Assembly: GCF_013155375.1 (NCBI RefSeq)
Contig: NZ_JABJQY010000002.1
Coordinates: 186,001-250,000, forward strand
DNA length: 64,000 bases
From: Nocardioides sp. zg-1308
Lineage (GTDB): Bacteria > Actinomycetota > Actinomycetes > Propionibacteriales > Nocardioidaceae
Reading direction: 5' to 3'
Part shown: positions 43,820-51,527 of the stretch, one piece after another
How the letters are laid out: every line of letters starts with the position of its first letter
Numbering within the stretch: the stretch's first letter is position 1
Program-made: the position numbers and the translations under genes
The notes under the pieces: model-generated
The model's input: only the letters and a program-made list of their open reading frames with translations
The model's database searches: none
Told to the model about the DNA's origin: nothing

Positions 43820-44428
43820 CTACTGCGCGACCCACTCGGTGAAGGTGCGCGGCTCCCCGAGCCAGTCGGTCCGGGTGGTGCTCCCGTCAGGTCGCGTGCC
43901 CGCCACGCGTACGGCGACCCGCACCTCCGCGGGCGAGCCGATCGCGTCACGGGCGATCCGGATGCGCACGTGCTCGCGGTCGTAGTCGATGCGCATCCGG
44001 TAGGAGCCCTCCACCGGCTGGCCCACGGCGCCCTGGGCGAACCCGTCGGTGGTGACCAGCTGGTAGTCCGTGCCGACGAAGAAGCCGCCGGTGAAGACGT
44101 ACTCCGGCCCGGTGTCCGTGGGGTCGGTGTCGATGAACACCGAGCCGGAGGACCCGCTGCGGAACGACTCGCGCAGGTCGGTGTGCGTCGTGGTGATGAC
44201 CACGTTGCGGGCACCGTGCTCGACCTCGACGGAACGGAGGTCGACGCCGTGGCCGAGGTCCTTCGGGTCCGCGACGCCGATGCTGTCGGCACCGGCGGGA
44301 GCGAGCTGGGTCAGGGTCAGGGCGGCGGCCGCCAGGAAAGCGGCGCCCAGCCGCGCGGCGGTGCGCGCGGACGTCTTCGGTGAGGTGTTCATGTGGTGTG
44401 GACGCGCCTGCGGGGCAGAAGGTTGCAT
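43820..44428 (-). CDS. Secreted beta-rich hypothetical protein
   Basis: 202 residues from the ATG at 44428, chosen because GGAGG lies at ideal spacing upstream; the next in-frame Met is 12 codons later. Signal peptide: basic SPKTSARTAARL then AAFLAAAALTLTQLAPAGA, cut near residue 38. The mature part is predicted all-beta with acidic repeats (STDPTD-like FIDTDPTDTGPE, YRMRIDYDREHVRIRIARDA) and no Cys. Not recognised; probably an extracellular or surface protein. Divergent from the pcs-like gene. Confidence 0.65.
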   Translation of the reverse strand: MQPSAPQARPHHMNTSPKTSARTAARLGAAFLAAAALTLTQLAPAGADSIGVADPKDLGHGVDLRSVEVEHGARNVVITTTHTDLRESFRSGSSGSVFIDTDPTDTGPEYVFTGGFFVGTDYQLVTTDGFAQGAVGQPVEGSYRMRIDYDREHVRIRIARDAIGSPAEVRVAVRVAGTRPDGSTTRTDWLGEPRTFTEWVAQ

Positions 44429-44517
44429 CGCGCCTCCTGCGCTGTGGATCCTTGGTGTCGGTCCGTCGTCTGACATGATCCGCATGCCCAGCAGGACCCG
44501 ACCGACCGAGGAGACGT

Positions 44518-45246
44518 GTGGCGTCGCGACGGCAGCCCCTCTGGATCGCCGCCTCGTGGCTGGTGCACGCCTACACCGCCTCGGGCCTCGTGCTGGCCTT
44601 CCTCACCGTCATCGCGGTGATGGAGGGCGACACCATCCGGGGCCTCTGGCTCTTCCTCGCCGCGATGGTCGTCGACGGCACCGACGGCATGCTCGCGCGG
44701 TGGGTGCAGGTGAAGCGCCACGTCCCGTGGTTCGACGGGGCGCTGCTCGACAACATCGTCGACTACATCACCTACGCCTTCATGCCGATGGTGCTGCTGT
44801 GGAGCGCCGGCTTCCTCGGTGAGGGTGTCTGGGCGACGGTGCTCGCCGTCATCCCGCTCCTCGCCTCGGGCTACCAGTTCTGCCGCGTCGACGCCAAGAC
44901 CGACGACCACCTGTTCCTCGGCTTCCCGAGCTACTGGAACATCGCCGCGTTCTACGTCGTCGTGCTCGACCTGCGGCCGGCGACGGTCGCAGTGGTGCTC
45001 CTGGTCTGCGCCGTGCTCGTGTTCGTCCCCATCGGCTACGTCTACCCCTCGCGCACCGCCACGCTGCAGACGCCGACGCTCGTGCTCACCACGCTCTGGC
45101 TGGCCAGCTATGCCGTGCTGCTGACGCAGGTGCCCGACCCCGGCGTGGTCTGGCTGACGATCTCGATCGCCTACGTCGTCTACTACGTCGTGCTCAGCCT
45201 CTACCTGACCGCCCGCCGTGGTCGTACGGCGGCCGCGACCGGCTGA
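44518..45246 (+). CDS. pcs: Phosphatidylcholine synthase-like CDP-alcohol phosphatidyltransferase
   Basis: 242 residues from the GTG at 44518. Eight hydrophobic segments. The CDP-alcohol motif VDGTDGMLARWVQVK (about 55-69) is followed by VPWFDGALLDNIVDYITYAF (about 73-92), matching the extended Pcs pattern DGxDGxxAR...FDGxxLDNxxDY rather than PgsA or PssA. Pcs condenses CDP-diacylglycerol with free choline to make phosphatidylcholine. The lipid is not universal in actinobacteria, so this is worth testing. Confidence 0.8.
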   Translation: MASRRQPLWIAASWLVHAYTASGLVLAFLTVIAVMEGDTIRGLWLFLAAMVVDGTDGMLARWVQVKRHVPWFDGALLDNIVDYITYAFMPMVLLWSAGFLGEGVWATVLAVIPLLASGYQFCRVDAKTDDHLFLGFPSYWNIAAFYVVVLDLRPATVAVVLLVCAVLVFVPIGYVYPSRTATLQTPTLVLTTLWLASYAVLLTQVPDPGVVWLTISIAYVVYYVVLSLYLTARRGRTAAATG

Positions 45247-45282
45247 CCGCGCGGCCGACCGACCTGCCGACCGACCGGCCGA

Positions 45283-45567
45283 CTAGCGACCGACGGAGAG
45301 GCGTACGTCGACCACGTCGCCCAGCTCGAGGCGCTCGGCGGTGCGCACCGCGACCTTGACCGGCAGGAACCACGTCTCCTCGCGGGGGAACATCGACGTG
45401 GTGAACTCGCTGTCGCCGATCCGCGCCCGCACCGGCACCACGCCCCAGTAGACGACCTCCGCCTTGACCTCGTCGACGAGGTCCGCGGCGTCGGGCGGGA
45501 GCCGCACGAAGTGGAACGGTGCCGGCCCGCGCCACTCGACCAGCTCTCCGCGGAACTCGACGTCCAT
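45283..45567 (-). CDS. DUF1905 domain protein
   Basis: 94 residues from ATG 45567 with GGAGG just before it. A complete DUF1905 fold: FRGELVEWRGPAPFHFVRLP near the start, WGVVPVRARIGDSEFTTSMFP in the middle and LPVKVAVRTAERLELGDVVDV near the end. Small beta-barrel of unknown function, sometimes fused to YdeI-type domains. No operon partner is evident; convergent with pcs. Confidence 0.85.
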   Translation of the reverse strand: MDVEFRGELVEWRGPAPFHFVRLPPDAADLVDEVKAEVVYWGVVPVRARIGDSEFTTSMFPREETWFLPVKVAVRTAERLELGDVVDVRLSVGR

Positions 45568-45612
45568 GCCTCCAGCCTCCCAGAGACGGGCCCCGGCACC
45601 GACGCAAAGACC

Positions 45613-45645
45613 GGGCGGGCGGGAGCCTGTGGCTCCCGCCCGCCC
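45613..45645. terminator. 15-bp stem-loop, probable terminator of the 38-aa peptide gene
   Basis: GGGCGGGCGGGAGCC (45613-45627) pairs perfectly with 45631-45645 across a 3-nt TGT loop. It lies 75 nt after the stop of the small reverse-strand gene at 45720, which gives that gene a transcript end of its own. Confidence 0.7.
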
Positions 45646-45719
45646 TTCCACCGCGCCCCTGTATGCACGGTGGGTCACCCCTGGAGAGGGTCTTGCTCAG
45701 CCCTCGGCGCCCTGGCGGG

Positions 45720-45836
45720 TCATCCGAGTGCTGCGACTGTGGCCAGGAGGGACTCCGGGACCGTGCCGCCGGCGGCGGCCGTCGCCGACGCGGCGAGGAC
45801 GCTCGCGACGCAGGCGAGCAGGATCTTGGGTCGCAC
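45720..45836 (-). CDS. Putative 38-residue secreted peptide
   Basis: Begins at the GTG at 45836 with a near-perfect Shine-Dalgarno AGGAGG 5-6 nt upstream. The sequence VRPKILLACVASVLAASAT is a full signal-peptide-like segment (basic start, hydrophobic core, AxA-type AAASATAAAG), leaving a mature tail of about 15 residues ending in ATVAALG. Followed by a strong stem-loop 75 nt downstream. Too short for confident family assignment; a small secreted or membrane-inserted peptide is the best guess. Confidence 0.5.
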   Translation of the reverse strand: MRPKILLACVASVLAASATAAAGGTVPESLLATVAALG

Positions 45837-45939
45837 GGTGCCTCCTGGAAGGTGGGGTTCTGGCCTTCTCAACGACGCGACGCGCGACAGGTCACGCGAG
45901 GTACGAGAACTCGTTTCGTCCGCAGGGGACAATGGCCCC

Positions 45940-47298
45940 ATGACCGAGTTGCCGCGCAAGGCCGCCGCCCGTACGGCACGACTCGCTGCGCTGCCCCTGG
46001 GCTATGCGGGGCGGCAGGCGTGGGGCCTCGGCAGGCGGCTGGGCGGGAAGCCCGCCGAGGCCGTCCTGTCCGACGTCCAGCAGCGCACGGCGGAGCAGCT
46101 CTTCCGCACGCTCGGCGAGCTCAAGGGCGGCGCGATGAAGTTCGGGCAGGTGCTCAGCGTGCTCGAGGCGGCGCTGCCCGAGGAGGTCTCGGCCCCCTAC
46201 CGCGAGCACCTCACCGCGCTGCAGGACTCGGCTCCACCCATGCCCACCGCGACGGTCCGCGAGCAGCTCACCCAGCACCTCGGCGCGGACTGGCGCGAGC
46301 GCCTCGTGTGGCTCGACGGCGCCCCGACCGCGGCAGCGTCGATCGGCCAGGTCCACCGCGGACGCTGGGTCGACCACGCCACGGGCGCCGACGGCACCGA
46401 GCGCGACGTCGCGGTCAAGGTGCAGTACCCCGGTGCCGGCGAGGCGCTGATGAGTGACCTGCGGCAGATCGCCCGGGTCGCGCGCGGGGTCGCGCCGGTC
46501 TTCCCGGGGATCGACATCAAGCCGCTCGTCGCCGAGCTCCAGGCGCGGGCCGCCGACGAGCTCGACTACACGCTCGAGGCCGAGGCGCAGTCGGCGTACG
46601 CCGAGGCGTTCGCCGGCGACCCCGACATCGTGGTGCCCGGCGTGGTGGCCGTGGGCGGCGAGGTGCTCGTCACGGAGTGGATGGACTCGCCCTACTCGCT
46701 CGCCCACATCATCCGCGAGGGGACTCAGGAGGAGCGCGACCACTACGGCGAGCTGTTCGTCCGCTTCCTCTTCGAGGGGCCGCACCGCACCGGCATGCTG
46801 CACGCCGACCCGCACCCCGGCAACTTCCGCATCCTGCCCGGTCCCGACGGCGAGCCCGGCCGGCTCGGCGTCCTCGACTTCGGTGCCGTGGCCCGGCTGC
46901 CCGGCGGCACCCTGCCCGCGGCGATGGGGCGGCTGATGCGGATCGCCCTCGAGTCCGACGAGGAGTCGCTCGTCGCCGGGCTGCGCGAGGAGGGCTTCAT
47001 CAAGGAGCACATCGACGTCGACCCGGCCCTCGTGCTGTCCTACCTCGCGCCCTTCGTGGAGCCCGCCGGCCACGAGCGCTTCACCTTCACCCGCGAGTGG
47101 ATGCGCGAGCAGTTCGAGCGGGTCAACGACCCGCGCGCGGAGACGTTCACGCTCAACACCCGGCTCAACCTGCCGACCTCCTACCTGCTGATCCACCGCA
47201 CCTGGCTCGGTGGCATCGGCCTGCTGAGCCAGCTCGGCGCGACGGCGCCGTTCCGCGGGATCCTCGAGGAGTCGCTGCCGGGATTCGCCCTCGACTGA
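45940..47298 (+). CDS. ABC1/AarF (UbiB-like) atypical kinase
   Basis: 452 residues from the ATG at 45940. ADCK family motifs: the KxGQ-type AMKFGQVLSVLEAALPEE, AAASIGQVHRGRW (Ala-rich nucleotide loop), VAVKVQYPGAGEAL with the invariant Lys, HADPHPGNF catalytic loop and LGVLDFGAVARLPGG metal loop. In other bacteria the family supports quinone biosynthesis or lipid homeostasis. Stands alone; the downstream NTF2-like gene starts 33 nt later and may be co-transcribed. Confidence 0.9.
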   Translation: MTELPRKAAARTARLAALPLGYAGRQAWGLGRRLGGKPAEAVLSDVQQRTAEQLFRTLGELKGGAMKFGQVLSVLEAALPEEVSAPYREHLTALQDSAPPMPTATVREQLTQHLGADWRERLVWLDGAPTAAASIGQVHRGRWVDHATGADGTERDVAVKVQYPGAGEALMSDLRQIARVARGVAPVFPGIDIKPLVAELQARAADELDYTLEAEAQSAYAEAFAGDPDIVVPGVVAVGGEVLVTEWMDSPYSLAHIIREGTQEERDHYGELFVRFLFEGPHRTGMLHADPHPGNFRILPGPDGEPGRLGVLDFGAVARLPGGTLPAAMGRLMRIALESDEESLVAGLREEGFIKEHIDVDPALVLSYLAPFVEPAGHERFTFTREWMREQFERVNDPRAETFTLNTRLNLPTSYLLIHRTWLGGIGLLSQLGATAPFRGILEESLPGFALD

Positions 47299-47330
47299 GC
47301 CCACCGCCCGGTCACGGGCGAGGTGGCACG

Positions 47331-47744
47331 ATGACGCGCATGGACGCCGCCACCTCCCTCGCCCGCTGGCACGCCGTCGTCGAGAGCCGCGACCCTGCCG
47401 GGCTGCCGGGCCTGGTCGCGCAGGACGCGGTCTTCCGCAGCCCGGCGGTGCACACCCCGCAGCAGGGCCGCGACACCGTCGTCGGCTACCTCACCGCCGC
47501 CTTCACGGTGCTCGGCCCCGCGCTGACCTACGAGCGCGAGTGGCTGGGCGAGGACTCGGCCGTCCTGCAGTTCCGCACCGAGGTCGGGGGCCTCGACGTC
47601 TCCGGGGTCGACATCATCACCTGGGACGAGGACGGGCTGATCGCCGACTTCACCGTGATGGTGCGACCGGCCAAGGGGCTCCAGGCCGTCGTCGAGCAGA
47701 TGGGCGCCGAGCTGCTCCGGATGCTGGAGGCGGCGGGCTCGTAG
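47331..47744 (+). CDS. NTF2-like (SnoaL-type) protein
   Basis: 137 residues from the ATG at 47331 (GAGGTGG upstream); a second ATG lies three codons later. NTF2-like alpha+beta cone fold pattern: RWHAVVESRDPAGLPGLVAQDAVFRSPAVHTP, TVVGYLTAAFTVLG, then YEREWLGEDSAVLQFRTEVGGLDVSGVDIITWDEDGLI. No clear catalytic dyad of steroid isomerase type. Function unknown, maybe a small-molecule binder. Downstream of the ABC1 kinase. Confidence 0.75.
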   Translation: MTRMDAATSLARWHAVVESRDPAGLPGLVAQDAVFRSPAVHTPQQGRDTVVGYLTAAFTVLGPALTYEREWLGEDSAVLQFRTEVGGLDVSGVDIITWDEDGLIADFTVMVRPAKGLQAVVEQMGAELLRMLEAAGS

Positions 47745-47764
47745 GGGTGGCCGCCGGCGCTGAG

Positions 47765-47817
47765 GGTGGCGGCACACCGCACGTACGAGGCCTCCGGAAC
47801 GGCAACCTGCCGCCACC
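47765..47817. terminator. Weak inverted repeat after the NTF2-like gene
   Basis: GGTGGCGGCA (47765-47774) pairs with TGCCGCCACC (47808-47817), 10 bp with a 33-nt loop, 21 nt after the NTF2-like stop. The remaining gap to 47922 has no ORF I can support. Confidence 0.4.
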
Positions 47818-47922
47818 ACCGTGAGCCGCACATCCGACGCTGCTTCATCAGCAACAGCTGAGGCGGCGAGACCACCCCGTACGTGTGAGCTCCAGTCGGG
47901 CCGCACGCTGCCACACTGCAGG

Positions 47923-48984
47923 ATGACCGACTTGTCCTCCGAGCAGCTGGCCGAGCGCCTCTTCGGCTCCCTGCTGGGCACCATCGACGTCCTGTCCGTC
48001 TACCTCGGCGACCGCCTCGGCTGGTATCGCAGCCTCGTCGACGACGGTCCGGCGTCCGCGCCGACGCTCGCCGAACGCACCGGGACCGACGCCAGGTATG
48101 CCCGCGAGTGGCTCGAGCAGCAGGCCGTCACGGGATACCTCACGGTCGATCAGGACGGCGGACCCGACGAGCGGATGTTCTCCATCCCGCCGGCAACGGC
48201 CGAGGTGATGACCGACACCGCCAGCGTGAACCACCTGGCACCCTTCGCCCGGATGTTCGCCGCGACCGGGCCCACCCTGCCGCAGCTGGTCGAGGCCTAC
48301 CGCACGGGCGGCGGCGTGTCCTGGGAGCAGCTCGGGGCCGACGCCCGCGAGTCGCAGGCCGACGGCAACCGCCCGTGGTTCGACTCACGGCTGGCTCCTG
48401 CCCTCGCGGACGTACCCCGGGTGCACGAGGTGCTGAGCAGGCCGGGTGCCACCGTGCTGGACGTCGGGGCGGGCGGGGGGTGGTCGACGATCGCCCTCGC
48501 CCGGGCCTATCCCGAGGCCGACGTGTCGGGAATCGACATCGACCGCCCGTCGGTGGAGCTGGCTCGCGCCAACGCAGCGGCTGCCGGGGTGGCCGTCGAC
48601 TTCCGCCACGGCGACGCCGCGGACCTCGCCCCGGGCAGCTACGACGTGGCGTTCGCGTTCGAGTGCGTCCACGACATGCCCGCGCCGGTCGAGGTCCTGT
48701 CCGCCGTGCGCCGGGCGCTCGCGCCGGGTGGCTGCCTGGTGGTGATGGACGAGGCGGTCGCCGAGACGTTCGCGCCCGACGGCGACGAGCTCGAGCGGCT
48801 GATGTACGGCTTCAGCCTGCTCATCTGCCTCCCCGACGGCCTGTCCCGACGGCCGAGCGCGGGGACCGGCACCGTGATGCGTCCCGCGGTGCTGAAGGCG
48901 TACGCGAGCGAGGCTCGCTTCACCGACATGGAGGTCCTGCCGATCGAGGACTTCGGGTTCTGGCGGTTCTACCTCCTGAGGTGA
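47923..48984 (+). CDS. SAM-dependent methyltransferase with N-terminal winged-helix region
   Basis: 353 residues. Residues 5-80 resemble the winged-helix dimerisation domain of O-methyltransferase-like proteins (GTIDVLSVYLGDRLGWYRSL, TLAERTGTDARYAREWLEQQ). SAM motif I is TVLDVGAGGGWSTIALARAYP near 185-205, then DVSGIDIDRPSVELARA, FECVHDMPAPVEV and a motif III-like ALAPGGCLVVMDEA. The ATG at 47923 has weak Shine-Dalgarno. Natural-product or small-molecule methylation is plausible; substrate unknown. Confidence 0.82.
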   Translation: MTDLSSEQLAERLFGSLLGTIDVLSVYLGDRLGWYRSLVDDGPASAPTLAERTGTDARYAREWLEQQAVTGYLTVDQDGGPDERMFSIPPATAEVMTDTASVNHLAPFARMFAATGPTLPQLVEAYRTGGGVSWEQLGADARESQADGNRPWFDSRLAPALADVPRVHEVLSRPGATVLDVGAGGGWSTIALARAYPEADVSGIDIDRPSVELARANAAAAGVAVDFRHGDAADLAPGSYDVAFAFECVHDMPAPVEVLSAVRRALAPGGCLVVMDEAVAETFAPDGDELERLMYGFSLLICLPDGLSRRPSAGTGTVMRPAVLKAYASEARFTDMEVLPIEDFGFWRFYLLR

Positions 48985-48993
48985 GCAGGCGGC

Positions 48994-51006
48994 CTAGACC
49001 CAGAACCCCCGGCCGCCGTAGAGGTCGCCGAACTGCTCGCGGTACGACGACGCGGGGCTGCGGGACCCGAGGTAGGACCCGACCACCGCGGCGCCGAGGT
49101 CGTCGAGCTCGGGGCTCACCATCCGGCCGTCGACCCGTCGGGCCATCGAGTCGATGAACCGGGCCAGGCCGGGGTCCTCCCCCAGCCGGAAGAACGTCAC
49201 CTGCGCCCCCAGCCGCGCGGCCGCGTCGAGCTCGCGGACGGAGTGGGCGATCGTCAGCGGGTGCGGCGGGTAGGAGAACCACACCTCGCCGTCGCTCTCG
49301 AGGTGGGCGGTCGGCTCGCCGTCGGTGACGACCAGCAGCACCGGCTGGGCGTTGGGGTGCTTGCGGAAGAACCGGTTGGCCAGCAGCAGCCCGTGGTGCA
49401 GGTTGGTGCCCTTGTCCCACCGGGCGTCCAGCCCGGTCAGCTCCTCGATCTCCATCACCTGCGCGTGCCGGCCGAAGGCGATCAGCTGCAGGTCGTCGCC
49501 GCGGAACCGTGACCGGATGAGCTGGTGCAGCGCCAGCGCGGTGCGCTTCATCGGCACCCAGCGCCCGTCCATCGCCATCGAGAACGAGGTGTCGACCAGC
49601 AGCGCGACGGCCGCCTGGGTCCGGGCCTCGGTCTCGACGACCTCGATGTCGTCGACCTGGATGCGCACCGGCGAGCCGCCGTCGCGCAGCACCGCGTTGG
49701 TGATCGTGCGGGAGACGTCCCACGGCTCGGTGTCGCCGAACTCCCACCGGCGGCTCGCACCGGACGGCTCGCCCGCCAGTCCCGTCGTACGCGTCTCGCG
49801 GGCGCCGGAGCGCCCGCTCATCCGGTCGGCGACGTCGCGCAGCAGCGCCTTGCCGAGCTGGCGCATCGCCTTGGGCGAGAGCCGCAGCTCACCGTCGGAG
49901 CCGCGCTTGAGGTAGCCGCTGTCGCGCAGCGCCCGCTCGAGCTCCTGCAGCGTCTTGGCGGCGACGGCAGCGTCGTCGCCGACCTGCCGGGCCAGCGCCT
50001 CGAGGTCGACGTCGTCGAGGCGGGCGCCGCGGTGCGACTGCGCGAGCTGGTCGGCCAGCGCGTCGAGCTGGGCGAGGTCCTGGAAGGCGCCGGTGCCGTC
50101 GCCGAGGCCCATGCCCTGCTCCCCCTCGAAGCCCTCCGAGCCCGACCAGTCCTCGCCGGGGCGCAGCGCCTGGAGGTTGGCGTCCATGCGGGCGAGCTGC
50201 TCCATCAGCTGCGGCGAGCCGAACGCCTGCTGCGACAGCTCCATCAGCTCCTGGCGCTGCTCCTCGGTCATCGAGTTGAGCATCCGCTGGGCCGCCGCGG
50301 CGCGCTGGGCGAGCTGGTCGAGCAGCTCGTCGATGTCCTGCGGGCCCTCGGGGAAGAAGTCGCCGTGCTTGTCCATGAACTCACCGAACGCCTCGTCGAC
50401 GGCGGCCCTGTCCTCGTCCGAGCCGTCGGACTGCGCGTGCTTCTCGAGCAGCTCGTTGAGGTCGCCGAGCATCTCCTGCACCGCGGCCCGGTCCTCGTCG
50501 GTGGCGCCCTCGAGGGCCTGCTTCATGCCGGCGAAGCGCTGGTCCAGCAGCTCGCGGCCGAGCAGGTCCTTGATCTGCTCGTAGGACTCGCGCGCCTCGG
50601 ACGACTGCCAGTCGTACGACGAGAGCTCGCTCACCGCGGCGGGGGTCGAGGGCGGCAGGTTGTCGAGCACCATCTCGCGGAAGTCGCGGTCGCCGTCGTC
50701 CATGGTGATGTCGCGGGCCAGCTGGCCACGCTCGGCGAGGAGCGCCTTGTCGAGGAGCTCGCGCACCTCGCGCATGGTGCCGTCGAGATTGTTGCGCTGC
50801 AGGATCTCCTGGCGTCGCTCGGCCACCCGCCGGGCGAGCTCGTCGAGCCCGGCCTGGTCCTCGCTGCCGCGTCGCAGGTACTCGCGCATCGCGTGCTCGG
50901 GCGAGTAGCCGGCCATCACGTCCTGGCCGATGGCGTCGAGGGCGTCAGCCAGGTCGACCGGAGGGGCGAGCGGGTCGCCGCCGTCGTAGCGCGTGAACCG
51001 GCTCAT
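48994..51006 (-). CDS. VWA-domain protein (CoxE/MoxR-partner type)
   Basis: 670 residues from ATG 51006, overlapping the GNAT stop by 4 nt. The N-terminal half is acidic and helical, rich in Glu/Gln/Leu (about 100-320, e.g. LDQLAQRAAAAQRMLNSMTEE). The C-terminal third (about 465-650) is a von Willebrand A domain with MIDAS-like ALLVDTSFSMAMDG near 470 and later VTDGEPTAHLE. Such proteins act with MoxR-type AAA ATPases in metal insertion or complex assembly. Third gene of the ATPase / GNAT / VWA operon. Confidence 0.88.
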   Translation of the reverse strand: MSRFTRYDGGDPLAPPVDLADALDAIGQDVMAGYSPEHAMREYLRRGSEDQAGLDELARRVAERRQEILQRNNLDGTMREVRELLDKALLAERGQLARDITMDDGDRDFREMVLDNLPPSTPAAVSELSSYDWQSSEARESYEQIKDLLGRELLDQRFAGMKQALEGATDEDRAAVQEMLGDLNELLEKHAQSDGSDEDRAAVDEAFGEFMDKHGDFFPEGPQDIDELLDQLAQRAAAAQRMLNSMTEEQRQELMELSQQAFGSPQLMEQLARMDANLQALRPGEDWSGSEGFEGEQGMGLGDGTGAFQDLAQLDALADQLAQSHRGARLDDVDLEALARQVGDDAAVAAKTLQELERALRDSGYLKRGSDGELRLSPKAMRQLGKALLRDVADRMSGRSGARETRTTGLAGEPSGASRRWEFGDTEPWDVSRTITNAVLRDGGSPVRIQVDDIEVVETEARTQAAVALLVDTSFSMAMDGRWVPMKRTALALHQLIRSRFRGDDLQLIAFGRHAQVMEIEELTGLDARWDKGTNLHHGLLLANRFFRKHPNAQPVLLVVTDGEPTAHLESDGEVWFSYPPHPLTIAHSVRELDAAARLGAQVTFFRLGEDPGLARFIDSMARRVDGRMVSPELDDLGAAVVGSYLGSRSPASSYREQFGDLYGGRGFWV

Positions 51007-51527
51007 CGGAGGCTCTTCCTCATCCAGACGTCGTCGGGCCACTCACGGTCACCCACGCTCTCGGCCTCCTCGAAGCCGTGCGCGCGGTAGAAGGCGAAGG
51101 CCTGGTCGTTGCCGTCGACCACCTCGAGCCACAGCTCGTCGCCCTCGACCATCGCCTCGACCTCCGCGAGCAGCCGTCGCCCGATCCCGAGCCCCTGGTG
51201 GTCGGGGTGGACGTAGAGCTTCCACATCACCTCGCGGTCGCCGGTCACGTGCGGGAAGTCGCGGTGCGAGGCCGAGAGCCGTCCGAAGCTGGTCATCGCG
51301 ACGACCTGCCCGTCGCGCTCGGCGAGCAGCATCCGCACCCGCGGCAGCGTGTCGGCGAAGCGCTCCGGCGTCCACCACTGGTCCAGCATCAGCTGGGCGT
51401 ACGCCGCGTCGATCGGGCCGTAGGTCGGCGGCACGACGGCCTCGCCGAGGGCGCGCAGTGCCGGGATGTCCTCGACCGTGCCGGGACGGAGGACGGCGTC
51501 GGCCACCCGCTCGCGCGTCTCAGCCAT
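51003..51527 (-). CDS. GNAT-family N-acetyltransferase inside the ATPase-VWA operon
   Basis: 174 residues from ATG 51527, overlapping the ATPase stop by 8 nt. GNAT core: WKLYVHPDHQGLGIGRRLLAEVEAM (about 104-128) with Q-x-x-G-x-G, then LEVVDGNDQAFAFYRAHGFEEAE. The preceding ADTLPRVRMLLAERDGQVVAMTSFG is a typical substrate strand set. Its insertion between two genes of one AAA-VWA system is unusual and suggests either functional linkage or hitchhiking. Confidence 0.85.
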   Translation of the reverse strand: MAETRERVADAVLRPGTVEDIPALRALGEAVVPPTYGPIDAAYAQLMLDQWWTPERFADTLPRVRMLLAERDGQVVAMTSFGRLSASHRDFPHVTGDREVMWKLYVHPDHQGLGIGRRLLAEVEAMVEGDELWLEVVDGNDQAFAFYRAHGFEEAESVGDREWPDDVWMRKSLR

